Assembly: GCF_034190915.1 (NCBI RefSeq)
Contig: NW_026947492.1
Coordinates: forward strand, 15,444,001-15,508,000
Reading direction: 5' to 3'
From: Cavia porcellus
Lineage: Eukaryota > Chordata > Mammalia > Rodentia > Caviidae
DNA length: 64,000 bases
The notes under the pieces were generated by a model. It was not told where the DNA came from, did not search any database, and worked only from the letters and a program-made list of their open reading frames with translations. Both the position numbers and the translations under genes were made by a program. Within the stretch, counting starts at the first letter, position 1. Every line of letters begins with the position of its first letter. Positions 22,846-33,959 of the stretch are shown here, piece after piece.

Positions 22846-24492
22846 AAGAAATGATGTGTCACTTCTGGGAAAATGGCAGAGTGGTGAGCAGCAGAAAAAG
22901 GATTACAGGATCTCTAAGTTGTGGTGTCCAGACCCTGGAATATAGCAACATAAGAGAAATAGGAGGAAAATGGGTCCCTTGAATACAGGAAGGATCTGAA
23001 CTGAGACTTGAAGCCCATGGAGAGAGGTAATTCAGGAATCCAGTAAAAAAAGAAAACCAGGGGCGGCAGCCTTGCTAGGCAGGAGAAACCCAAAAGAAGC
23101 CATGTAGCTTCCACCCTCTGCGTGTTGGCAGAGGCCCAGCTTGATGGGGAGAAGCAACAAGGAAGTTTGCAGCTTCCCTGGGTTACAGCAGCAGCTCTGT
23201 TGGCTGGGGAGAAGCTGTCTTTGTCCCCTCCCCCCCAAGCAACTGGACGTGTCACAGGCTGAGATTATTGAAGTAGGAAAGCAACCTGACATATGTGTTG
23301 GGTGATTGATTTTACAAGCCTGAGGCAATTATATAGAGGATAACACAATGCAATATAGCAATGATTGTGGATTTCCTACTGTCCTATTACTGTTTTGTTT
23401 CATTTTACTGTTCTGTTTTATTACCTTCAAAATAAAATAAAGGAAATGTAGTAGAAAACTTTGATAGGTCATTTGTAACCCTCAACTGCTTTGCAATACA
23501 TTTTATACTTAATCTTAGCAAAAAGGCTGAGATGTGATTGCAATACATTTTATGCTGTGAAAGGAAATAAAAGAATGAAGGATCAAAAAGCTGGAAGATT
23601 CCATTCTTTTAAGAACCCAGCCTAAAAAGAGGTGGAAAGGATATCATAATTAGTTATCTACCAAAACCTCTAAATATTGATAACTTTAAATCAGTTTTAC
23701 AAAACAGAATTAGAGGATTATCTTAAAACAAACTTATTTTTTATTATGTTGAGTATCAAAATCCTCAGCAGTGACTCTACTTGTGAGCTATATCTTCAGC
23801 CCCAGGAAACTATCTTTACTAACCCTACCAAATATATTCTGAAGTTGTACCAATTACATTCTGGTCATTGAAAAAAGAAATCATTGTATTAAAATTTCAT
23901 CCAGATTTCTCAGACCTCTTAGTCATACTATCTTATTACTGGAAGGAACACATGCATTATTTCTCAAACTTCATAAGCCCTCCAGGACTGGTATAGCTTA
24001 GAACAGTGTGTTCTGTGAGTTACAGATTTTCCAAAGTCTCAGAACTGGTCCAAAAACCAGAATAAGACCTGTTTGCAAAGTGAGCAAATAGGTCTGACTA
24101 TGCACTAAATCAGTGAGTGTGAAGTAGGAAGATAACAGACGTGTCATAAATGGCAATAGTGGTAATAATGCACAATTAAGTTTCAAAGAATACAGCATAT
24201 ACTCACCTGTTCAAATAGCAATGTCATTTCCAACTTAGCTGAGAAGTTCTAAAATAACTATACTGTAACCAACACCATTGATCTTCAGCTCCAAGAAATA
24301 ACATTTCTGTTGTTAACTGAAATCTTTCAAAGTAAAGAGCACAAATACAGTGGCTGTTCAGAGTAGATCCCCTTGAACACATTATATTCCATTTACACAG
24401 CGCCTCATCTTCTTAGACTTCCTGGATCTGTTGACATTAGCCAACTGCCTGAGAAGAATAAAATGAAATTACTCCAGAAAAAGAAATTATGT
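22846..24492 (+). mobile_element. 1.6-kb insertion inside the CENPC pseudogene
   Basis: The body 22858-24480 is bounded by AAGAAATGATGT (22846-22857) and AAGAAATTATGT (24481-24492), a 12-bp duplication with one mismatch, and the CENPC homology is continuous across it. It begins GTCACTTCTGGGAAAATGGC, like an L1 5'UTR start, and has a GC-rich part to about 23255. It then has one 3' module-like stretch ('gataacacaatgcaatatagc', 'gattgtggatttcctac') ending in AAAATAAAATAAA near 23442. The remaining kilobase (23456-24480) is unidentified, so this may be two insertions in one. Confidence 0.6.
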
Positions 24493-24702
24493 ATCAGTGT
24501 ATAACAATTGCAGAGAAAACAGACCAGTCATCTAACAATATTGTGAAAGAAAAACTTGCATTAAAAAGGTAGAAGACATCTACTCAAGGCAGCTCAAGAG
24601 TGAGCTCTGGAGGTTTTATTGACCATGATGAAGTTTCTGGTTTTTTCCAAAATGAGCCGTTAGAAATTGGCAAGACAGACTTGATTAAGAAAAAATATCC
24701 TG

Positions 24703-25322
24703 GTCTGGAGGACTGAATATTTCTGCAAGCAGGGAGGGATCGCAGGTTCCTGAGGCACCTCGGCCTGTGGTGAGTGCCCAGCACAGTCTGCCCAAATCTC
24801 AGACTGTTCCGGACCCCCCAGGCTTCTGGGTGCAGTGAAGTGGAGCAGTGGGTTAGAGGCCACTACAGCCGCCTCACCATCCCGGCTACACTTGGAGGTC
24901 TGCTGAGCTCCCGACGGGTGGGCGGGCCTACACTATCCCCCGAGCCCAGCTGCGCCTAGCCATCGGCGTGCAGAGGAGGAGCTGGGCGGATCTGGAGTGC
25001 CTGCAGAAGCCCCTTCCTTTGTCTGGAGGACTGTGGATATCTCTGCAAGCAGGGAGGGATCACAGGCTCCTGAGGCACTGTGGCCTGTGGTGAGTACCCT
25101 AACCCAGCTGCGATTGAAGAGCTGTGGATCTTCCAAGGGGCAGGTGGGCGCACAGTGTCCCTGAGGCCCAGCTTGTCTGGAACTGCGGAGTTCTGAACAA
25201 GCAGAGGAGGGCCATTGGTTCTGAAGGCCCAATGGCTTGGGGTAGCGTGGTGCCAGAGTCTCAGTAGCTGAAAACATAGAAGGGGATTTTCAACAGATCC
25301 TGAGGAAGCTTTCAAATAACAC
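24703..25322 (+). promoter_or_regulatory. L1 5'UTR with two promoter monomers
   Basis: A GTCTGGAGGACTG start occurs at 24703 and again at 25021 (318 bp apart). Both are followed by near-identical text through 'ctgcaagcagggagggatc' and 'ctgaggcac', 'ggcctgtggtgagt'. The element starts exactly at the first monomer. Tandem promoter monomers are known from mouse and rat L1. Confidence 0.8.
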
Positions 25323-26391
25323 TTGAAACAGAAATATAGGAAAATGACAAAACGAAAGACCAAATTACAACCTCAAACCTCCAGCCCATCTCAGGAAACC
25401 CTAGGAGGAATGTATTTAGAAGAAAATATATCCCATCCACCTCATATATCAGACACAATAGCTACTGAAGTTGACAAGCAACTCCAGGAAGCTTTAAAGA
25501 AATTCAAACTCAAAATAATATCCCAGATAAAAGAAGAAATGATAAAAGAAATGAAAGTGATTCTAAATATATCTAAAGAAAACACAGATAAAAAATTGGA
25601 GGAACTAAACAAAAAGATAGAATCCCTAGACGAGCAATATAAGAAACAAACAGAATACATTATGCAGATGCACAGAGATATACAGGAAATAAAAAACTCC
25701 ACTGAAAGCTGTAAAAACCGCCTTAATGAAAGTGAAGATAGAATTTCAGACCTTGAAGACAGGATCGCAGCTAGTGAACAGGAAAGGAAAGACCTTTTAA
25801 AAATAACAAGGAATCAGGAAACAACAATTCAACAACTGCAAGACGATGCAAAGAATAACATAAGAATGATAGGGATTAATGAAAAAGAAGGAGACAACAT
25901 AAAGGATATCAAGAGGATATTTAGAGAAGTAATAGCTGAAAATTTCCCAAGCATGAGATCAGAAACTGACATCAGGATCAGTGAAGCATATAGAACTCCA
26001 AATAGTCATAACCAAAATAAAACTACACCCAGACATATAATAATCACCATCCCAGAAATCAAACACAAGAATAGATTATTAAAAGCTGTCAGAGAGAAAA
26101 GACAGATCACTTATAAAGGAAAACCTATCAGAATCACAGCAGACTTCTGAGCACAAACAATAAAGTCAAGAAGAGCATGGAGTGAAGTATTCCAGACCCT
26201 AAAGCACAATGATTTCCAACCTAGACATATATCCTGCAAAACTATCATTTAAAATAGATGGTGAAATACGATACTTCCATGACAAAGAACAGCTGAAGAA
26301 CTTCATTAACACCAAACCAACCCTGCAAAAAATATTGAAAGACAGTTTAGATACACAAAGGAAAAAACCACTAAGCAAAACAAATAATTAA
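25323..26391 (+). pseudogene. L1 ORF1, broken by a stop and a frameshift
   Basis: Open from ATG 25323 (or the in-frame ATG at 25344) to a TGA at 26148-26150, in the place of a serine codon of the intact ORF1 at 8719. Just past 26220 the frame shifts: compared with the 8719 copy, 2 bases are missing at the 'cctagacatatatcctgc' position. The C-terminus then reads on in another frame to 26391. The coiled coil (about residues 40-165) and RRM-like part (RPRHIIITIPE-type block) are visible. A truncated 275-residue product lacks the end of the C-terminal domain. Confidence 0.9.
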
Positions 26392-26410
26392 ACAGAGCAG
26401 AAAGATAAAG

Positions 26411-29400
26411 ATGCAACAGCAGAGAGATAAGATTCCTACAATTAACCAACATTTCACAGTAATAACCATTAATGTAAATGGTCTCAATGCACCAACCAAA
26501 AGAAACAGACTAGCAGAATGGATCAAGAAACAAAATCCAACCATATGCTTTTTACAGGAAACCCATCTAACCCAGAAGGATACTCACAGACTGAAAGTCA
26601 AAGGATGGAAAACAATTCTTCATGCAGCAGGAATCCAAAAAAAGGCAGGAGTAGCCATTCTGTTTGCAGACAACGTGAACTTTAAACCAACAATGACCAT
26701 AAAGGATAAAGAAGGTCACTACATACTCGTAAGGGGAAAACTCCAAGAGGAAGAGATAACTATCTTAAATATATACGCACCAAACTCCAGAGCACCCAGT
26801 TATATAAAACAATTATTAACAGAAATGAAAACTCAAATTATCAGTAACACAATTGTAACAGGAGACCTTAATACGCCATTGACACCAAGGGACAGATCAA
26901 CCAGACAGAAAATGAGCAAAGAAATAACAGAACTGAATCATACCTGTGAACAAATGGGTTTGATAGACATATACAGAATGTTCCACCCAACAACATCAGA
27001 ATACACATTGTTCTCAGCAGTACATGGATCATTTTCTAAAATAGACCATCTATTAGCTCACAGAACGTATTTAAACAAGTGCAAAAGAGCTGAAATCATC
27101 CCTTGCATGTTATCGGATCATATCGCTCTGAAATTAGAAATTAATGATAAAAGATACTGCAAAAATCCCACAAACACATGGAAACTGAATAACACACTCT
27201 TGAGTAATCAGTGGGTCACAGAAGAAATTAAAGAAGAAATCAAACAATACCTAAAAGAAAATGAAAATGCAGATACAACTTACCGGAATCTGTGGGATGC
27301 AATGAAAGCCGTCCTGAGAGGAAAATTTATTGCACTGAGTTCCCACATCAGGAAAACAGAACGAATACAAATAAATAACTTGATGCTACACCTCAAACAG
27401 CTAGAAAAAGAAGAGCAAGTCAAGCCCAAAGCCAAAAGAAGAGAGGAAATTATAAAAATCAGAGCAGAAATCAATGCAATAGAGACTAAGAAAACAATCC
27501 AAAGAATCAACAAATCAAAGAGTTGGTTCTTTGAAAGAATAAATAAAATCGATAAGCCCCTAGCCAACCTTATTAAAAAAAGGGAAGAAAAAGCTCAAAT
27601 TCATGCAATAAGAAATGAAAAAGGAGAAATCACTACAGACCCAATAGAAATACAGAAGATCATCAACACCTATTTCGAAAACCTCTACTCTCAAAAGTTT
27701 GATAACACAGAAGAAATAGACAGATTCTTAGAAGCATATGAAGTGCCAAAGCTAGATCAAGAGGATGTAAAACTGTTGAATAACCCAATCTCTGTTACTG
27801 AAATTGAAAATGTAATTAAGTCCTTACCCACCAAGAAGAGCCCAGGCCCAGATGGATTCACTGCAGAATTCTACAAGAAATATAAAGAAGACCTAATGCC
27901 GACACTCCTCAAACTATTCAATGAAATTGAAAGGGAAGCAATCCTTCCTAAGTCATTCCTGGAAGCAAATATTACTCTAGTACCAAAACCTGAGAAAGAC
28001 CCAACTAAAAAAGAGAACTATAGACCGATCTCCCTAATGAACATAGATGCAAAAATCCTCAATAAAATATTGGCAAATAGGATCCAGCAAATCATCAAGA
28101 AGATTATACACCATGACCAAGTGGGATTCATCCCAGGAATGCAAGGATGGTTCAACATACGCAAATCAATAAATGTAATCCACCATATCAATAAAGCCAA
28201 AAATAAGAATGACATGATCATTTCTATAGATGCAGAAAAAGCCTTCGATAAGGTCCAACATTTATTCATGATAAAAACTCTACAGAAAATTGGAATAGAT
28301 GGTCTTTACCTCAATATAATAAAGGCCATTTATGACAAACCAACAGCCAGCATCATACTAAATGGCCAAAAATTGAAAGCCTTTACTTTAAAATCAGGCA
28401 CAAGACAAGGATGTCCTTTATCACCACTCCTATTTAATATAGTACTGGAAGTACTAGCCAGAGCAATTAGGCAAGAAAGAGAAATAAAAGGGGTAAAGAT
28501 AGGAAAAGAAGAAGTTAAGTTGTCATTGTTTGCAGATGACATGATACTCTACATAGAAGACCCCCTAAGCTCCATTGAAAGACTCTTAGATACAATAAAT
28601 AAATTCAGTAATGTGGCTGGATACAAAATCAATACTCAGAAATCAATAGCATTTCTATACACAAACAACAAAATCACAGGGAAATAAGAGAAACTGGACT
28701 ATTCACATTAACAAGCAAAAAAAATGAAATATTTAGGAATTACTCTTATGAAAGAAGTGAAAGACTTATACAGTGAAAACTATAATACACTGAAAAAGGA
28801 AATTGAAGATGATCTCAGAAAATGGAAAGACATCCCTTGCTCATGGATAGGAAGAACAAACATTGTGAAGATGGCCATTCTCCCAAAACTCTTATACAGA
28901 TTCAATGCAATCCCAATAGAAATACCATCAACATACCTTATAGATCTAGAGAAATCACTCCTAAATTTCATCTGGAACCAGAAGAGACCTAGAATCGCAA
29001 AGGCAATTCTAAGCAGCAAAGACAAAGCAGGAGGCATCACAATCCCTGACTTGAAATTATACTACAAAGCAACAGTAGTAAAATCAACATGGTATTGGAA
29101 TCAAAACAGAGCTGAAGATCAATGGAATAGATTAGAAGATACAACCACAACTACAAACACAGAAGAACAACAGTCTCTTTAATAAATGGTGCTGGAAAAA
29201 CTGGCTCTCCATTTGCCGAAAACTAAAGCTAGACCCATGTCTATCACCATGTACTAAATTAAAATCTAAATGGGTCAAAGATCTGAATATTAAAACAGAA
29301 ACACTAAATCTATTGGAAGACAAATTGGGTAGAAACCTTGGAGACATAGGAGTAGGTAGAGAATTCATGAACAGGACTCAAACCGCACGGGAAATACTTC

Positions 29401-30203
29401 CCAGAATCAATAACTGGGACCACTTCTTATTAAAAAGTTTCTGCATGTCAAAAGAAATCTCCAGCATAGTGAAAAGAAAACCCACAAACTGGGAAAAGAT
29501 TTTAGTGAACTCTCTCTCAGACAAGGGACTCTTGTCTAAAACATATAAAGAATTAAAAAAACTCAGACCTCCAAAATTCAAAAATCCAATCCAAAAATGG
29601 GCATCTGAGATGAATATGCAATTCTCAGATGAAGAAATGCAAATGGCGAATAAATACATGAAAAAATGCTCATCATCATTGGTCATTAGAGAAATGCAAA
29701 TTAAAACCACAATGAGATACCATCTCACTCCTGAAAGAATGGCCAGGATCAAGAAAACCAACAACGACAAATGCTGGAGAGGCTGTGGGGAAAAAGGAAC
29801 TCTCCTGCACTGTTGGTGGGAGTGTAGACTGGTACAGCCTTTGTGGAGGTCTGTCTGGAGATTTCTCAAAAAGTTGGGATTGGAAATCCCATTTATTCCA
29901 GCTATTCCAATTCTAGGCATATTCCCAGAAGAACTGAAAGCATCATACCACAGTGATATATGTGCACCTATGTTTGTAGCAGCACAATTTGTAATCGCCA
30001 GATCTTGGAAACAACCCAAGTGTCCATCAACTGAGGAATGGATAAAAAAGTTGTGGTATTTCTATACAATGGAGTATTATTCAGCTATAAAGAAGGATCA
30101 CATTTAGATATTTATCAATAAATGGGCGCAGCTTGAGACCATAGTCATAAGTGAAATAAATCAATCTCGCATGTATGAATACCGAATAGTCTCCCTAATG
30201 TAA
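26411..30203 (+). pseudogene. L1 ORF2 (endonuclease-reverse transcriptase), broken
   Basis: An open segment of 758 codons (26411-28687) holds the endonuclease ([30 protein letters not shown]) and most of the reverse transcriptase ([33 protein letters not shown]). Offsetting frameshifts near 28683 and 28721 put a 36-base stretch out of frame. Frame is then kept to TAA at 29182, where about 100 bases expected of L1 appear to be missing near 29140-29185. The rest runs 29313-30107 with the C-terminal CWRGC...HCWWEC cysteine/histidine motif. A TAG at 30105-30107 lies 32 codons before the expected end, TAA 30201-30203. Several breaks make it inactive. Confidence 0.93.
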
Positions 30204-31228
30204 GTAATGATTCAAATATATAAAAATATGTGGTAATCATGATTCCCCATTATGTGGCCTTGAAGCCTTATAAAATTTTCACTTATTAATTAGAAAGGCT
30301 TTATTCTGGGCTTCTTGATATGGAAATATTTCAAGGAAAAAGACAGACTCTATGGTAACTACTATTCTTTAAAAAAATTATTTAGTTATTTCTTATGTTT
30401 ATTTTAATTAAGGGAAAAATTAAAAAAATTAGGATATATAATAGTAACTCTTTTTGATTTCCTATTAACTTGTTTTGAAGTCCTGTAATACCCCCACGAT
30501 CTTGTTTTGACTGATTAGACTCTGTTCCATTCTGTGCGATAGTATCAAGTCTGAGGGTATAGGCAACTACTTTGAAGGCAATAAGATTCACAAAGATGCC
30601 CATTCTGGTTTGACTATTGTCTCCTTTGGAAGTCCTGTAATGTTTACAATGCCTAAGTTTTATTGGTCTTGTTCTCTACTGTTTTGTCCAACTTTATAAT
30701 ATCTAATGAGATAGACAATTCTTTTTAAGGAAACAAGAGACAACGTTGATAACCATTGTTAATAACCTTGTACTCTGTTCTACATCATGTGCTATGTCTA
30801 TCCTTGGTTTTGACTGACAGCTTTGTTTTGCCATATTTGACTTTATTCTCCCCCCCCCAAAAAGTAATAAGAACTAAGGAGTAATAAAATCCAAAATGTG
30901 TAAATTTTGTTGTAAAAAAGAGAGGGAGAAAAAAAAAAGAGCTCTAACGGATATAACAGCAAGTGTGTTTAGGGGTGTTAAATAGCTGACTATATTAATG
31001 TTTTGGATCATTGAACACAGCTGTTTGCAGTCTCTCTGTTTGAATGTCTACTTTGTATTCTTTGATACTGTGATTTGAGCAACTGTTTCCAAGATGATAA
31101 TATATAATCTATTAACAGGTGATTTCTTACTGTTATGTTTTTTTTTGTAGTTCTGTATTATGTGTAACCTTACACTGCTTTGTTTTGTTTTGTGTTTTTC
31201 TCTTTTTCCTCTTAAATAAAAAAAAAGA
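30204..31228 (+). repeat. L1 modular 3'UTR
   Basis: GAAGTCCTGTAAT begins at 30477 and again at 30629 (152 bp apart), and a third partial unit follows (the 'gataaccattgttaataacc' region near 30748). A C-run (30852-30860) and the T-rich, AAATAAA and poly(A) end follow. Confidence 0.8.
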
Positions 31229-32121
31229 AAGAAAAAATATCCTGATTATTGCAGAAGAGCAGAACACTGCAAAGATTGAGATGATATTATGCTAACACAG
31301 ATTATTCCCTTAAAGTCTTAGACCAGTGAAAATACATACAAGATACCAGCAGAGTCTAATTTGGATTCTAGAGAGTCTAAACTTCAGTTTTGGATGAAAG
31401 TGAACCTTCTGGGCTCAAGCATTATTTAATGTCTGGGAACAATAATTCTGATTGAGTCTCAAGGTTCAGGAAAGTTTAGTATTACCCTCCAACACACAAG
31501 GTGTTCACAGGACCAAGAGAATACATCCTAAACCTTTGGAATACTGGTGGGGGAAGCAAATACATTATTAAGAAACACCATGAGGAGGATTTGTGATTGG
31601 TGGAATACCATCCCCAGAAAAAGTAGCAGCTAAAAGGAAGGCAAAAGAAATGTGGGAAAAGTCAACAAAACATAATAGGAAAAGGATCTGTCTGAATAAC
31701 ATTGAAAGAAAAAGTGGATTAGTGGTAAATTGAGATATATACTCCTTGGAGATTGTTTCTAGCCTAAGCAAGTAAAAGCCCCAGAAATAAGAGAGATTAT
31801 TCTCATGGATCTTATAAAGCCACGAGATACATACCAATTTTTTGTTGAGCATGGGGAGTTGAAAGTATATAAAACACTATACACCTTTTTTTTTTTCCTA
31901 CTGGAAAGTTGATATAAGGACCCTATCAAGAAAAGGGAAAGCAATATGTTGGTGAAGATATACTGATTTTTATATTAATGTTGATGACCTTTGGTGTATC
32001 TTACATGAAACACCTCATATAATTACGGGGTATTCCTTCTGTGTTCCTCCCGGTAATTATTGCAACATCAAAAATCTGAATGAGGAACATATACTTCTTT
32101 TTATTCAAATAAAGAGGTGGA

Positions 32122-32248
32122 AAGACAAGGCAAGTTTGAATTTTTTTCTTTTTCTTTTTATTTTTTGGTAATGGGGATTGAACTCTCAACCTTGTACTTT
32201 CCAAGCAGGCGCTTGTGCCGCTGAGCTAAACCCCTGACCAAGACAAGG
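32122..32248 (-). mobile_element. ID SINE in the CENPC retrocopy 3' end
   Basis: The minus-strand body is about 32141-32239: 'ggggtttagctcagcggcac', a core, then an A/T-rich tail. AAGACAAGG followed by an AAGTTT-type sequence is duplicated at 32122 and 32240. It is therefore younger than the retrocopy. Confidence 0.8.
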
Positions 32249-32262
32249 AAGTTTAAATAGGT

Positions 32263-32290
32263 TGTGTGTGTGTGTGTGTGTGTGTGTGTA
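32263..32290. repeat. (TG)n microsatellite
   Basis: Uninterrupted GT dinucleotides. Confidence 0.95.
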
Positions 32291-32299
32291 TTTATATCT

Positions 32300-32813
32300 G
32301 TATCTATATCTATTTGTTATGTATGTATACATACACACACAGTATATAAAGCAGTTTGTATGGTTGGGACATTTGCTTTTGTAAGTATGTGCATTATTTT
32401 TAGATAAAAATTATATCCAGTTTTAAAAAAATACCCTGAAATTCATTTGGGACTGTGCATACAAGGACTGTGCCTATATTTCTCCTGGAAAGTAGACACT
32501 ATAATATTGTAGATTCATTTCAAAATAATTGTGCATAGTCCCATTTGAGTCAATTAAAACTTTTTAAAAATAACTAAATCTCTGGAGACTATAAGAAAAG
32601 TGGAATCATTATTAATGTAATTCAGTGCTATGTCAATTAGCAACATGATTAGGTGCCTCCGTGACCCAAACAATATTTTCAAGAATAGGAAAACCTGATA
32701 GTGAACTTCTGAGCCTGTGTAGCCCAGGGCTGGAATTTTGTGGATGGGTTTTTAATTGTATCATTCTAGAACCCGTATGCGGTACTGTTTTCTTTCACTT
32801 TAAAAGGAAAGGA
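32300..32813. other. Intergenic, possible 3'UTR of the CENPC retrocopy
   Basis: AT-rich with no gene. It may in part be the transcribed 3'UTR of the retrocopied message; I cannot place its poly(A) end. Confidence 0.3.
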
Positions 32814-32815
32814 TA

Positions 32816-32955
32816 GGCTGGGGATATAGCTCAGTGGCACAGTGCCTGCTTGGCAAGTGCAAGGTTCTGAGTCACTTTTCCTTTGCAAACCCAAACCCAA
32901 ACCCCAACCCCAACCCCAACCCAACCCCAGCCTCAACCTCAACCCCAAACCAAGC
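32816..32955 (+). repeat. ID SINE followed by an (AACCCC)n array
   Basis: 'ggctggggatatagctcagt' and 'ggcaagtgcaaggttctgag' at 32816-32872 are an ID element of a different core type from the other copies. From about 32888 to 32955 comes a C/A array of AACCCC and AAACCC units with late CTCAACCT variants, giving the PNPNPN-like frames. Confidence 0.8.
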
Positions 32956-32959
32956 GAAA

Positions 32960-33640
32960 GGGTGGTTTCTGCCTCCTTTGACAACATCAGAAATATTCTT
33001 TGTCTTGGCAGGGAGAGGCTCCATGCCAACATTCCTGACTATAGGAACCCTGGTAGTCTGATTCCTGCTGGAGGAACATTTATTGCAAGGGCACTGTATC
33101 GTATTTCCTGTAGTTGAAGCAGTTATCCCTGACAGCATCCTGAAGGGAAGGGCACAAACAGTCAAAATGAAACCTGAGGGCACTTACACGGAAATGAGAG
33201 GCCAAGGCCTCTAAGGGGCCTTGGCAAAGGCCATGTTTGTGGTATTTAGGGGCAAACATGTACCTATTGTCCATTCAGATGGGTTCTTTATGCCACTTGG
33301 CTTCCCTATTATTTTATTCTCTAGGGATCTTCCTGAGGTGGGGGAAAAGGTCTTTAGGATAGGTTTCCCTGATATGCAGGACTGGTTAATGGCATTTTGC
33401 CAATACTACAGAATTTCTTGACTGTAAGTCTCTGAAATGCTTGTTGAAACCAAAGATTTCTTTTTTGACTCCAGATTCAGAATCAAAACTGGGGGAAAGG
33501 GTGCAGAACCAGTTTTACCGGGTGCCCTTGATAATTTGTTAGTGTACTGACATCTGTTTCCAAATTTTGTTTTTATTGTGTTTTCAATTTTATTAATTAA
33601 ATTTATTTTAAATAGCATGCCTATCTAGCCAAACATTTAT
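32960..33640. other. Unidentified segment of balanced composition
   Basis: A less AT-rich stretch with several overlapping open frames, one of 66 codons at 33221-33421 (MAKAMFVVFR ... FCQYYRIS). I recognise no family. It could be a decayed retrocopy or chance. Confidence 0.3.
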
Positions 33641-33693
33641 CATTTCTTTATGGTAAAACTTTGGAAATTTCTGCCTTTCACTTTTCTTGTTGC

Positions 33694-33870
33694 TGCCATT
33701 GTTTGCTTGTTTTGTGAGATAGCATGTCACTATATTGTTCAGGCAGGCCTTGTACTCACTCAGTATCTCAGGCTGGCCTTGGAATTAGCAGCAAGAAGCA
33801 ATCCTCCTGTCTCAGTCTTCCAGGTGCTGGGGTTACTGGCATGTGTCATTAAGCTCAGGATTCTATAGCT
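33694..33870 (-). mobile_element. B1/7SL-like SINE, dimer-like length
   Basis: The minus-strand text has the 'cagtaaccccagcacctgga' head, a middle with 'aggccagcctgagatac', and ends before a T-rich run on the plus strand. At about 175 bases it is longer than a single B1. Confidence 0.7.
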
Positions 33871-33959
33871 TTTTAAAATGTGCAGTACGGTATTGTTGTC
33901 TGTAATCTTTCTGCTAAAAACGCACTAGAACTTCTTGCTTCTAATTGTAACTTAGTACA

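Larger units (their letters stand above)
24687..31244 (+). mobile_element. Near full-length L1 with 16-bp target-site duplication
   Basis: AAGAAAAAATATCCTG is perfectly repeated at 24687-24702 and 31229-31244, and the body is 24703-31228. Order: monomeric 5'UTR, ORF1, ORF2, modular 3'UTR, poly(A). It landed in the CENPC pseudogene. The perfect duplication suggests a fairly recent insertion, yet both reading frames are broken, so it is not self-sufficient now. Confidence 0.95.
21260..32135 (+). pseudogene. CENPC: Processed CENPC pseudogene, split by nested insertions
   Basis: Intronless homology to centromere protein C runs in three segments: 21260-22857, 24481-24702 and 31245-32135. Segment 1 has the start (MEASSLNHLK then YRRFCWPSR), SVNMLPSSTE-like text at 21822 onward, FLETVKRK and PPNDTKLLEDEF near 22042-22160, and the DWWVV region near 22800. 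Segment 2 has the 'agaccagtcatctaacaatat' and 'ggttttattgaccatgatgaag' parts. Segment 3 has the ESNLDS region near 31350 and the C-terminal cupin domain near 31855-32115 (HGELKVYKTL, GNYYNIKNL). CENPC is an inner-kinetochore protein, and the cupin domain is its dimerisation part. Many stops and frameshifts break it, and the last codons read through the expected stop (AGGTGG), so it is not functional. Confidence 0.9.

Noticed and set aside
24933..25363. Minus-strand frames of 114 and 135 codons
   Set aside because: Antisense shadows of the GC-rich L1 promoter monomers.
29378..30019. 213-codon minus-strand frame
   Set aside because: Antisense shadow of L1 ORF2.
32766..33117. Repetitive PNPNPN and GLGLGL frames
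   Set aside because: Products of the AACCCC array in sense and antisense.
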